IMG/VR virus record: IMGVR_UViG_3300031227_000002 | Coordinates: 1-44,919 of that record | DNA from: a virus | Strand: one strand, 5' to 3' | Length of the DNA stretch: 44,919 bases | In this document: positions 30,828 to 37,251 of the stretch, one piece after another | Numbering within the stretch: position 1 is the first letter of the stretch | Layout of the letters: each line of letters starts with the position of its first letter | The notes under the pieces: model-generated | Told to the model about the DNA's origin: nothing | Databases searched by the model: none | The model's input: only the letters and a program-made list of their open reading frames with translations | Position numbers and translations under genes: made by a program

Positions 30828-30944
30828 TTAATATAATATCCTCCAAGCAATTGTACAAAGAACACCTATAACAAATATACAACCAAATAGTATAACTATG
30901 TTAACAACCTTAGTTGCTGCTCTATAATATTTATTGTTCTTCAT
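30828..30944 (-). CDS. Mini membrane protein, 38 aa
   Basis: 38 residues: basic start (MKNNKYYRAATKVV) then one membrane helix (IVILFGCIFVIGVLCTIAW). GTGAGG precedes, with two in-frame ATG; the second (30944) is better spaced. Second of the three-gene cluster. Function unknown. Confidence 0.55.
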   Translation of the reverse strand: MKNNKYYRAATKVVNIVILFGCIFVIGVLCTIAWRILY

Positions 30945-30952
30945 CTTCATCC

Positions 30953-31033
30953 TCACATTAACATTATACTAATCAAACCATGTAGTATTAATATTGTTGC
31001 TGCCATAGCACAAAGTAAATCAAAGAAACTCAT
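30953..31033 (-). CDS. Mini membrane protein, 26 aa
   Basis: 26 residues, essentially one membrane helix (FFDLLCAMAATILILHGLIS). No clear ribosome site; it follows the 31038 gene closely and is probably coupled. First of the three-gene cluster. The evidence is position, hydrophobicity and exact packing. Confidence 0.4.
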   Translation of the reverse strand: MSFFDLLCAMAATILILHGLISIMLM

Positions 31034-31037
31034 ATCA

Positions 31038-31220
31038 TTAATCTTTTTCATTATCATCTTTAATCTCCAAAGAATCTTCCAATTCTTTTAATATTTTATC
31101 TTTCATTTTTAAATAATATTCTTCAGGTGGATAATTAGACAAATCAATTGGATTCTTATTCCTTTCAATTCTCTTTCTTTTTCTAGTTTTATTCAATTTA
31201 CTCATATATCCCTGTCCCAA
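31038..31220 (-). CDS. Basic small protein, about 60 aa
   Basis: About 60 residues with a very basic N-terminus (KLNKTRKRKRIERNKN) and an acidic C-terminal helix (ILKELEDSLEIKDDNEKD). AGGTGA (31226-31231) is five bases before a TTG at 31220, which is the preferred start; the first ATG (31205) has only GGGAT. The 17-bp operator-like palindrome lies directly upstream, between a TATA-like box and the ribosome site, so this gene is probably repressed in cis. Confidence 0.6.
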   Translation of the reverse strand: MGQGYMSKLNKTRKRKRIERNKNPIDLSNYPPEEYYLKMKDKILKELEDSLEIKDDNEKD

Positions 31221-31238
31221 TCTAATCACCTTATATAT

Positions 31239-31255
31239 CTAGTTGTAAAAACTAG
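31239..31255. promoter_or_regulatory. 17-bp palindromic operator-like site, copy 2
   Basis: CTAGTTGTAAAAACTAG, the exact reverse complement of the copy at 15605-15621. On the - strand a TATA-like ATATAAATAA (31256-31265) precedes it, and transcription would start near 31236, so a bound protein would cover the start region. The TAG stop of the 31252-31407 gene lies inside the site. Confidence 0.75.
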
Positions 31256-31407
31256 TTATTTATATGTCTATGAAATGTTCTTTTAATATCTAAATAATCC
31301 CAAATGTTATCTTGAGCATTTAATACTTCATTCAAACTAAGTAATCTCTTTGATTGTTTAGGTGTGAGATTAACTCTTATATCCCAATCATCTAATGTCT
31401 TCATCAT
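31252..31407 (-). CDS. Hypothetical small protein, 51 aa
   Basis: 51 residues (MMKTLDDWDIRVNLTPKQSK...), helical with LTPKQSKRLLSLNEVLNAQD. AAGGTGATT precedes the ATG pair (31404/31407). The stop TAG lies in the operator-like palindrome. Function unknown. Confidence 0.6.
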   Translation of the reverse strand: MMKTLDDWDIRVNLTPKQSKRLLSLNEVLNAQDNIWDYLDIKRTFHRHINN

Positions 31408-31412
31408 ATTAA

Positions 31413-31556
31413 TCACCTTTTATTTTTCTTAAAACTCTTTATAATCATTTTACATTTACAATAGTCATGTTTAATTGGAGCATATGAATCATTCTTTATT
31501 TTCATATAGTTATCTCCAAGATTAACTTCTTTATTACATTTAATACATCTTATCAT
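31413..31556 (-). CDS. Zinc-ribbon mini-protein, 47 aa
   Basis: 47 residues with CIKC (4-7) and CKC (about 33-35), a probable zinc site, and a basic C-terminus (IIKSFKKNKR). GGGTGATT precedes the ATG. Its TGA stop is inside the next gene's GGTGA. Another member of the scattered Cys-rich mini-protein set. Confidence 0.65.
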   Translation of the reverse strand: MIRCIKCNKEVNLGDNYMKIKNDSYAPIKHDYCKCKMIIKSFKKNKR

Positions 31557-31587
31557 ATAAATCACCCGTTTTATTTACCTCTTTAAT

Positions 31588-31692
31588 TCATATACATATT
31601 AATTCAATTAATGTTGCAATAATAAGCAACATCATTAAACCAAATGTTATTTTCATACTATTTAATAAATATCTTTGAAATTTAGTTTTCAT
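31588..31692 (-). CDS. Mini membrane protein, 34 aa
   Basis: 34 residues with one membrane helix (GLMMLLIIATLIELICI). AGGTGATATAA precedes the ATG. A GGTTGTAAAAACC operator-like variant lies about 35 bases upstream. Function unknown; its control seems shared with the other operator sites. Confidence 0.55.
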   Translation of the reverse strand: MKTKFQRYLLNSMKITFGLMMLLIIATLIELICI

Positions 31693-31724
31693 TTATATCA
31701 CCTATATTTTTATAATCCATTTAT

Positions 31725-31737
31725 GGTTGTAAAAACC
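31725..31737. promoter_or_regulatory. Operator-like site, variant copy
   Basis: GGTTGTAAAAACC keeps the core TTGTAAAAAC and the dyad of the 17-bp sites, with GG/CC replacing the AG/CT arm bases. It lies upstream of the 34-residue membrane protein gene (31692) and just past the stop of the 31746 gene. Confidence 0.5.
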
Positions 31738-31745
31738 AATGGTAC

Positions 31746-32015
31746 TTAATGTTTAATTATGTACCTGTCGTATATAAGTCCAATCAATATGTTGGGTACT
31801 TTGAAATGTTCTAATAACTTAACTAATTGTACTGCTTTTGCTGATACCTCTAATTGTATCTTATCATATTTAGTGAGTTCTTTTTCATCATGAGAATTAA
31901 TGTGTTGTCGTTTATATCCAGCCAATTCAAAAAAGCTAATTGGTTTCTTTTCAATCTTAATAGTGGGTGCTTTAATCAACCCTTCAAATGCCTTTAAATC
32001 TTGTTCATTAACCAT
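31746..32015 (-). CDS. Hypothetical protein, 89 aa
   Basis: 89 residues (MVNEQDLKAFEGLIKAPTIK...). An amphipathic, helical protein with KPISFFELAGYKRQHINSHD and an end rich in Ile/Leu (PNILIGLIYDRYIIKH). AGGTGATAGAT precedes the ATG at 32015. Early gene near the divergent region; a regulatory role is possible. No family recognised. Confidence 0.6.
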   Translation of the reverse strand: MVNEQDLKAFEGLIKAPTIKIEKKPISFFELAGYKRQHINSHDEKELTKYDKIQLEVSAKAVQLVKLLEHFKVPNILIGLIYDRYIIKH

Positions 32016-32107
32016 ATCTATCACCTTCTAAGGTGTGTGCCTTTATGGCTATCACCTATACCTATATACCAATTACTACACCATAAGGTAAAAAAAAATA
32101 TATATGC
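32016..32107 (-). promoter_or_regulatory. Leader with AAGG/CCTT hairpin and T-run
   Basis: Just past the stop of the gene at 32108, the - strand has a run of nine T (32091-32099), which could end transcription. Between that and the 32015 start lie AAGG-cacaca-CCTT and a GTATATAGGTATAGG stretch. This could be a terminator followed by a weak promoter. Nothing else is seen. Confidence 0.35.
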
Positions 32108-32380
32108 CTAATGAGATAAGGCATATATAAGAATCTTGGTAAGCTTATCCTTACCAGAAAGACCTTCTATATCAAGCTTTGATATAACCTTATCGTATAA
32201 GTCTTGATATGTTGCTATTGTCTCTTTATTGTCTTCAGTGTTCTTAATTGTTATACCTAATGGTATAGCAAACCACTTATTTTCACTATTGACTTTCTTA
32301 GTAATTTTTACTAAGTTGTCAAATACTTCAATTTGTTCTTTTGTTTGTGTGGACGGTACGTCCATTTCTTTTGATGTCAT
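32108..32380 (-). CDS. First gene of the early block, 90 aa
   Basis: 90 residues (MTSKEMDVPSTQTKEQIEVF...). Helical ends with a central beta strand pair (KWFAIPLGITIKNTEDNKET). AAGGAGAA, the bacterial-like ribosome form, lies six bases before the ATG. It faces the divergent region, with a strong TATA-like box about 85 bases upstream, so it should be among the first genes expressed. No HTH is evident. Function unknown. Confidence 0.65.
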   Translation of the reverse strand: MTSKEMDVPSTQTKEQIEVFDNLVKITKKVNSENKWFAIPLGITIKNTEDNKETIATYQDLYDKVISKLDIEGLSGKDKLTKILIYALSH

Positions 32381-32397
32381 TTTTTATTTTCTCCTTT

Positions 32398-32474
32398 AGT
32401 AGTACTACTGTTGTAGTATACTACTATTGTTGTACTATAATAGTATAATAACTTAGTACTATATAAATATATAG
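32398..32474 (-). promoter_or_regulatory. Early promoter with palindromic leader
   Basis: On the - strand TATATTTATAT (about 32461-32474) is a strong TATA-like box. Transcription would start near 32440 and the leader would hold two perfect 12-bp palindromes, GTAGTATACTAC and AGTAGTACTACT, before the AAGGAGAA site of the 32380 gene. These are suited to protein binding or to leader hairpins. Confidence 0.5.
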
Positions 32475-32700
32475 GTACTGTAAGACGTAATAGCTATTGG
32501 TATACTCCATTAGTAACAGGTATACAAATAGAAGTATTAGGATAGAGAATAGTATATTAGTATAGATAACATAAGGTATTAGATACCAATATACTAATTT
32601 CACTACTAGTTTCAATAGCCTAATTACTATACTAGTATGGACTACTACAATAGATATATTTCGAAGTAGATATCAAATGATACATAATATATACGACCAG

Positions 32701-32800
32701 TACACAAACAATTACTGATGTTATTCAACTAGTACCAATAAAATAATTACAATAACTATTCAACTTGTACTACTAAAATACACAAACAATTACTTGTAGT
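32701..32800. repeat. Iteron-like direct repeats
   Basis: A 35-bp unit occurs at 32710-32744 and 32745-32779; both carry AATTAC, then ATTCAACT-[A/T]-GTAC near the middle, and end TAAAATA. The 16-mer TACACAAACAATTACT occurs at 32701-32716 and 32779-32794, so a third partial unit follows. Direct repeats of this size in a non-coding divergent region are typical of replication-initiator binding sites. Confidence 0.55.
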
Positions 32801-32874
32801 TGTGAATAACTTGTTATGAAAGTGTAACTTTGAAGTATAGTAGTAATATATCTACTGTAGTAAAAGGTAGATAA

Positions 32875-32890
32875 ACGTAAGGTTTAAATA
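32875..32890 (+). promoter_or_regulatory. Late-direction promoter (BRE/TATA)
   Basis: CGTAAGG followed by TTTAAATA (32883-32890) matches BRE plus TATA. Transcription would start near 32912 and lead into the 34-residue gene at 32953 and the terminase genes. Confidence 0.55.
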
Positions 32891-32952
32891 GACTACTCTT
32901 GATAGTAATTAGCCGTATAGAGCTTTTCGAGTTCAAGTCGATGAGGTGAAAG

Positions 32953-33057
32953 ATGATGGAGAATATTGTAACACAATTCTATTGGTATTGTACTTACTTT
33001 CAATCTACTAATTATGATTTGTATGTAAATAAAAATTATTATAGTTGTAAAAACTAG
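32953..33057 (+). CDS. Hypothetical mini-protein, 34 aa
   Basis: 34 residues (MMENIVTQFYWYCTYFQSTN...), Tyr- and Asn-rich with two Cys. GAGGTGAAAG directly precedes the ATG pair. Its TAG stop lies inside the operator-like site (33041-33057), as also seen for the 31252 gene. It could be a leader peptide for the late block. Confidence 0.45.
   Translation: MMENIVTQFYWYCTYFQSTNYDLYVNKNYYSCKN
33041..33057. promoter_or_regulatory. Operator-like site, copy 3
   Basis: ATAGTTGTAAAAACTAG, 16 of 17 bases like the copy at 31239-31255. An A+T-rich TATA-like stretch (GTAAATAAAAATT, 33026-33038) lies just before it and the first terminase-region gene starts 33 bases after it. Confidence 0.65.
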
Positions 33058-33089
33058 ATGAGTGAAATGATTATGGAGTGTGATGTAAG

Positions 33090-33539
33090 ATGGGAAAGAT
33101 GATTGATGGAAATGGTAATGTAATTGCTGAGTCACCAGATGGTAATGAAGATATTAAGAGAGTGATAAATAAAAGTAAGATGACTTTACAAGATAGGTCT
33201 GAAGAAGATGATAAGATGGATGTCACACGACCAACAGATGGTGAACTTAAAGATATTGCAACTGGTCCTTCAGACCATATTACTGAACCAGTTGGTGAAT
33301 ACTTTGGTAAAGTTGAATTCAGTCCAGCAAAGGAAATACAATTCCAGGAATACCAACGAAGACAATTCACACTTAAAGAAGAACTTGAAAAAATCAATGT
33401 GAAAAAACAAACTATGTTGGATAATATGAAAAAAATGAATACAACAGACTTTAAAAAGAAGTATGGTAATCCCACAAGAATATGGGCAATGTTAACATGG
33501 GACATAATAAAACTGAAGAAACAAATGGAGAGTTTATAA
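33090..33539 (+). CDS. Late-block protein before small terminase, 149 aa
   Basis: 149 residues (MGKMIDGNGNVIAESPDGNE...). A disordered, charged N-terminal half, then a helical second half (QFTLKEELEKINVKKQTMLD; PTRIWAMLTWDIIKLKKQ). GTGATG is a weak ribosome site. Placed directly before the small terminase gene; may be a packaging accessory. No family recognised. Confidence 0.6.
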   Translation: MGKMIDGNGNVIAESPDGNEDIKRVINKSKMTLQDRSEEDDKMDVTRPTDGELKDIATGPSDHITEPVGEYFGKVEFSPAKEIQFQEYQRRQFTLKEELEKINVKKQTMLDNMKKMNTTDFKKKYGNPTRIWAMLTWDIIKLKKQMESL

Positions 33540-33540
33540 G

Positions 33541-34047
33541 ATGGTTTCTATTGTTAAGAAAGGTGCTATTGAAATAGCAATGAAGAAGAAAGTTACATTC
33601 ATTGAGAAACTTAAAGAAAAGAATTATGGTAGGCAGTTGTTAGGTTACATGGAACAAAGCTTACGTGAAGATGAACAAGGAATATATCTTGCCTTTGTTG
33701 AGTCAATTGCTAAGAAACATAATCTATCTAATCCTGAAGACATGATGATGCTTGACCTTGCTATCTATGACTTCATTAGGATAAAAAGACTACATGGATT
33801 ACTAATGGAAGATGGTGACTTGATAAAGAAGACATGGATAGACAAAGATGGTAATGAACAGAGCACAAGTAGGAACAACCCCGCATCATATCTAGTTAAT
33901 GCAGTTGAACAACAGTTTAGAAGTAATATGAAAGAACTACAGCTTACAGTAAGAGAGAAGAGAAAGAAGACACTTGGTGTTGATGCAAAGGACTTCTCTT
34001 CATTTTGTCAGGATGTGATTGATGTTGAAGAGATAAATGAGGATTAA
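33541..34047 (+). CDS. terS: Small terminase subunit, P27-like
   Basis: 168 residues. IRIKRLHGLLMEDGDLIKKT WIDKDGNEQSTSRNNPASYL-type sequence, then LVNAVEQQFRSNMKELQLTV and RKKTLG near the end, matches the P27 family small terminase ('nPa...l......l..l...LGL'). It recognises viral DNA for packaging. GGAGAG lies eight bases before the ATG; an internal ATG at 33580 is possible. Immediately precedes the large terminase. Confidence 0.7.
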   Translation: MVSIVKKGAIEIAMKKKVTFIEKLKEKNYGRQLLGYMEQSLREDEQGIYLAFVESIAKKHNLSNPEDMMMLDLAIYDFIRIKRLHGLLMEDGDLIKKTWIDKDGNEQSTSRNNPASYLVNAVEQQFRSNMKELQLTVREKRKKTLGVDAKDFSSFCQDVIDVEEINED

Positions 34048-34079
34048 CATGTTAATCCTATTTAACTTAAATGAGGTGA

Positions 34080-35543
34080 ATGAAGATTAGTTTAACTATG
34101 AAGGAACTTACAGAACAACATGGTGAGAACCTAAAGTTGAAATTATCTGACCCAGTATTTTTTATTAATGAGATTATTGGATTACCTTCAGATAAAGATG
34201 GAACTCCAGGTAAACTTACACCATACCAAAAAGAATGGTTAGACTTACTTGAACTTGGTGAAGCTAGATTGAATCTTATGGCGTTTAGGTCATCTGGTAA
34301 AACTGAATTGTTGTTTGTTGATTATCCAATATTTAAAGCATTCACACAGAAAGGTTGGCAAGGTATTATAACCTCAAAGACAGAGAAACAAGCTATATCT
34401 ATATTGAGAAGAATAAGAGAAAAAATTACAATGAGTGATATTCTTAGAACAGCTATTCCAACAGGTAAGTCAATACTATGGAGTAAGACTGAATTACAAT
34501 TAAAGAATGGTTCTATGATATGGAGTAGACCATCGAATGAGAACTTACCAGGAGAACACGTAGATTTTATAGGTGGAGATGAGATAGGTTATTGGGATAA
34601 CATGGATATCATTACAAAGGTTATACCTCCAATGGTGTTGGCTAAAAGAGGAACAGTTGCATTTGTTGGAACACCAACATCTCAAACTGACGCAATACAT
34701 CAACTACATAAGAATCCAGCATACACTTCTAAGATGTATCCTGCAACAATGAAATGGAATGATGGTAAAACTCTATGGGAACATAGATATCCTGATAATC
34801 CAATGGGTAGTGTTAGGAAACAATATGATGCTTTATCTTGGTCTAGGGAATTCTTATGTAAACCCTTATCTTCATCAACAAAGATATTCCCTTATGAGTT
34901 GGTATCAAAGTGTTTTGATTTCAATGCACCATTTACTGAAGGGGCAATAGATAGAAGAACATATTATATGGGAGCTGATTTTGCTTTGAGTGGTGAAGCA
35001 CAATCAGATTACACAGTTATTACATTACTTGAAAAGAATGAAGAAACTGTTAGAGTTGTTAATATTGAAAGATATAAAGGAATGAGTTATCAAGCACAGA
35101 AAGCAAGGATAGTTCAGTTGTATAATAATTATAGATGTGTTAAGATAACTGCAGATGCAGGTTCATTTGGTAAAGCATTCATACAAGACCTTAGAAATGA
35201 TTCATTGAATGTTCAGGAGTTTAGATTTACACAATTAAGTAAACAAGATATGATAACAAATTTAAGGAATTTCTTTGAACAAAAGAAAATAATTATAAAT
35301 AAGAATGAAGATGATATTAGAACCAAACAAGTAACAGATATACTTGTAAAGGAATTAAGTTCTTTTGGTGTTATGTATGATGAAAAGAAGATGACTGTTA
35401 AGTTTCAAGGATTAGGTGAACATGATGATACAGTGATGTCTTTAGGCTTAGCATGTTATGGTGCTAGAGGATTTGGAGAAGTATGTTTGGAAGTAAGGCG
35501 TTCTAGTGTACGTGGAAGTAAAGGCATATTCTTAATTAGCTGA
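34080..35543 (+). CDS. terL: Large terminase subunit (ATPase-nuclease)
   Basis: About 487 residues. Walker A FRSSGKTE (69-76), Walker B FIGGDEIGYW with Asp167-Glu168, and the RNase H-like nuclease acids Asp300 (GADFALSG), Asp359 (TADAGSFG) and Asp449/450 (GEHDDTV). This motor cuts and pumps DNA into the procapsid. Start: the ATG at 34080 touches AGGTGA, while at the usual +6 place the codon is ATT (34086); ATG 34098 is the next. The real start is therefore uncertain by up to six residues. Confidence 0.92.
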   Translation: MKISLTMKELTEQHGENLKLKLSDPVFFINEIIGLPSDKDGTPGKLTPYQKEWLDLLELGEARLNLMAFRSSGKTELLFVDYPIFKAFTQKGWQGIITSKTEKQAISILRRIREKITMSDILRTAIPTGKSILWSKTELQLKNGSMIWSRPSNENLPGEHVDFIGGDEIGYWDNMDIITKVIPPMVLAKRGTVAFVGTPTSQTDAIHQLHKNPAYTSKMYPATMKWNDGKTLWEHRYPDNPMGSVRKQYDALSWSREFLCKPLSSSTKIFPYELVSKCFDFNAPFTEGAIDRRTYYMGADFALSGEAQSDYTVITLLEKNEETVRVVNIERYKGMSYQAQKARIVQLYNNYRCVKITADAGSFGKAFIQDLRNDSLNVQEFRFTQLSKQDMITNLRNFFEQKKIIINKNEDDIRTKQVTDILVKELSSFGVMYDEKKMTVKFQGLGEHDDTVMSLGLACYGARGFGEVCLEVRRSSVRGSKGIFLIS

Positions 35544-35565
35544 TTTTTTCTTACGATAATAGATA

Positions 35566-35604
35566 CTTTTAAATACTCAATCTCTGATATCTACCGATTG
35601 AGTA
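35566..35604 (+). promoter_or_regulatory. Portal promoter with overlapping inverted repeat
   Basis: ATACTTTTAAATACT (35564-35578) is a TATA-like box. TACTCAATC (35574-35582) and GATTGAGTA (35596-35604) are perfect nine-base arms that overlap the box and reach three bases from the portal ATG. Transcription would start near 35598, so the mRNA is nearly leaderless; no AGGTGA is present. TTAAATACTCAAT also occurs at the 28683-28776 stem-loop tip. Confidence 0.55.
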
Positions 35605-35606
35605 CT

Positions 35607-36959
35607 ATGAAGATTCCAAAAAAACTATTAGAGGTATGGAGAGGTTCTAAAACCAAAGAGGTTATTTCTGAAGCAGGAATAGGATTGGTGAGTAGGAATA
35701 CTTTTCAAGATGTAGATTCGGATGCACCACCTGTTACATTAATAGAACAATATAAGAATGCCTATAGCAACTTTCCTATTGTATCATCATGTATAAATAA
35801 TGCAGCAGGTCAGGTTGCTCAAAACTTCTATTTTACATCACGTGGTGAAAAAGCATTATCTAAGTTTTCAGATAAGTACAATTGGCAAGATTTCTTTTTT
35901 AGTTTGTCTAGAGAGTTATTGAAGATTGGTACTTGTTGGGTGGAATTACCACGTAATAGTTCTGGTATTATTGAATTTAAATTCATTGACCCAAAGACAA
36001 TGGTTACTTATCGAAGTAAGACAGGTGACTTTATAGGTTATGCACAATTTTTAGATGGTAGAAAAATTGCGTTATGGGGAACAACAGGAAACATAAATAC
36101 AGATAAAACATTTACTAAACGGAAATCAATTAAGGAGATTGAGATGTTCCGTTATAACGTACAACCTGGTGAGAAATATGGGACTTCACAGATTCATTCT
36201 AGTTTACCATCTTTGGGTTTAAAAGATAGTATAGAATCTGATTCTAGTACAATAGTACATCGTTATGCAGCACCACTAATTCATTTTAAATTAGGTAATG
36301 AAACTGTTTTACCAAATCCTAAGACATCTCAAGTTAATCAAGTAGAGGAAAAGGTTGTAGATATATATGCTGATACTGAGTTTGTAACATCTTGGTTAGT
36401 AGATGCAGAGGTATTACAATTTCAAGGAAAGGGATTTGAAGTTACCCCAATTACAGAACATACAGATGAACAAATATATCTTGGTCTTCAAACTCCAAAA
36501 GAACTTATATTAGGTGGTAATGCAGATGAAGTAACACTTAGAAATTATGTTAGATTTATTAAGAATTTACAAAGAACTATTAAAACACAATTTGAAGATA
36601 AAATTATAATTGGTCAAAAGTTAGGTAATAAAGAGAACAAACTAATGTGGGAACATACCGAAGAAAGAGAATGGGAAGTTTCAACAGATATCCTACGTGG
36701 TCTTGTTAAAGATGGTCTGGTAACTCCTCAGAAAGCTAATTCTCTTCTCCCCCCAAAATTCGCAGAGAAGTTGCCAGATATCCCAGTTATGGGTGAAGGG
36801 CCAATAGGTAGTCCAGGTAATCCTCAAGACCAATCAAAGTTCCAGAAAGGTTCTGATAAAGTTAAGTTTGGTAATAATCCAACCGACCCAACTAAAAAAC
36901 AAAATACAGATGGTAAAAGAATGGATAAGAAGTTTGTAGCAAATCCAAAGGTGAAATAA
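35607..36959 (+). CDS. Portal protein
   Basis: 450 residues. The N-terminal part has YKNAYSNFPIVSSCINNAAG, a stem region DWxx...LSRELLKIGTCWVELPRNSS, then PKTMVTYRSKTGDFIGYAQF and IKEIEMFRYN, the order of HK97-type portals (SPP1/HK97 family). The C-terminus is disordered (Pro/Gly/Lys). Forms the dodecameric DNA gate at one capsid vertex. The ATG at 35607 is used rather than a TTG at 35598. Unlike almost all other late genes it lacks AGGTGA and may be leaderless. Confidence 0.85.
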   Translation: MKIPKKLLEVWRGSKTKEVISEAGIGLVSRNTFQDVDSDAPPVTLIEQYKNAYSNFPIVSSCINNAAGQVAQNFYFTSRGEKALSKFSDKYNWQDFFFSLSRELLKIGTCWVELPRNSSGIIEFKFIDPKTMVTYRSKTGDFIGYAQFLDGRKIALWGTTGNINTDKTFTKRKSIKEIEMFRYNVQPGEKYGTSQIHSSLPSLGLKDSIESDSSTIVHRYAAPLIHFKLGNETVLPNPKTSQVNQVEEKVVDIYADTEFVTSWLVDAEVLQFQGKGFEVTPITEHTDEQIYLGLQTPKELILGGNADEVTLRNYVRFIKNLQRTIKTQFEDKIIIGQKLGNKENKLMWEHTEEREWEVSTDILRGLVKDGLVTPQKANSLLPPKFAEKLPDIPVMGEGPIGSPGNPQDQSKFQKGSDKVKFGNNPTDPTKKQNTDGKRMDKKFVANPKVK

Positions 36960-37246
36960 TGCCAATGATAAGAAATCCTTTTAAGAAAGGAACAATGTTA
37001 CATATCGACCAATTTGACCAAGAAACTATTGTTGATAATCCAAGCAATGAACCAAGTAGGAATCATCAATTTCAAGATATGCTAAAGGTTAATCAACTTA
37101 CACAGAACTCATGGAACTTCAGTCCTTATACTCGTGAAAATAATTATAACAAAATGACTATATTAAATCCAAGAAACCAAATAGTACCACGAGCTGCAAG
37201 ATACAAGAAACAAATAGAATTAAGGAAATATAGACAACCAAGGTGA
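36959..37246 (+). CDS. Basic hypothetical protein, 95 aa
   Basis: 95 residues (MPMIRNPFKKGTMLHIDQFD...), basic and low in hydrophobic residues, ending KKQIELRKYRQPR. The ATG overlaps the portal stop (TAATG); AAGGTGAAA lies just before. Its position between portal and protease fits a small head-assembly or internal protein. Not recognised. Confidence 0.65.
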   Translation: MPMIRNPFKKGTMLHIDQFDQETIVDNPSNEPSRNHQFQDMLKVNQLTQNSWNFSPYTRENNYNKMTILNPRNQIVPRAARYKKQIELRKYRQPR

Positions 37247-37251
37247 TAATA

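Larger units (their letters stand above)
32381..32952. other. Divergent non-coding region, candidate origin and promoter hub
   Basis: About 570 bases without a credible gene between the early and late blocks. It holds TAGTA-rich palindromes (AGTAGTACTACT 32398-32409, GTAGTATACTAC 32413-32424, ATACTAGTAT 32629-32638), opposed TATA boxes and iteron-like repeats (32701-32800). Very A+T-rich. A place where replication could start and both blocks be controlled. Confidence 0.55.

Noticed and set aside
32424-32615. 63-codon hydrophobic frame on the - strand in the divergent region
   Set aside because: It starts at TTG without a ribosome site and reflects the TA/TAGTA-rich composition; the palindromes and TATA box there explain the sequence better.
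32915-32950. tRNA-like stretch (TCGA-gttcaag-TCGA, resembling a T-arm)
   Set aside because: No acceptor stem, D-arm or anticodon arm can be formed around it; the likeness is a seven-base loop only.
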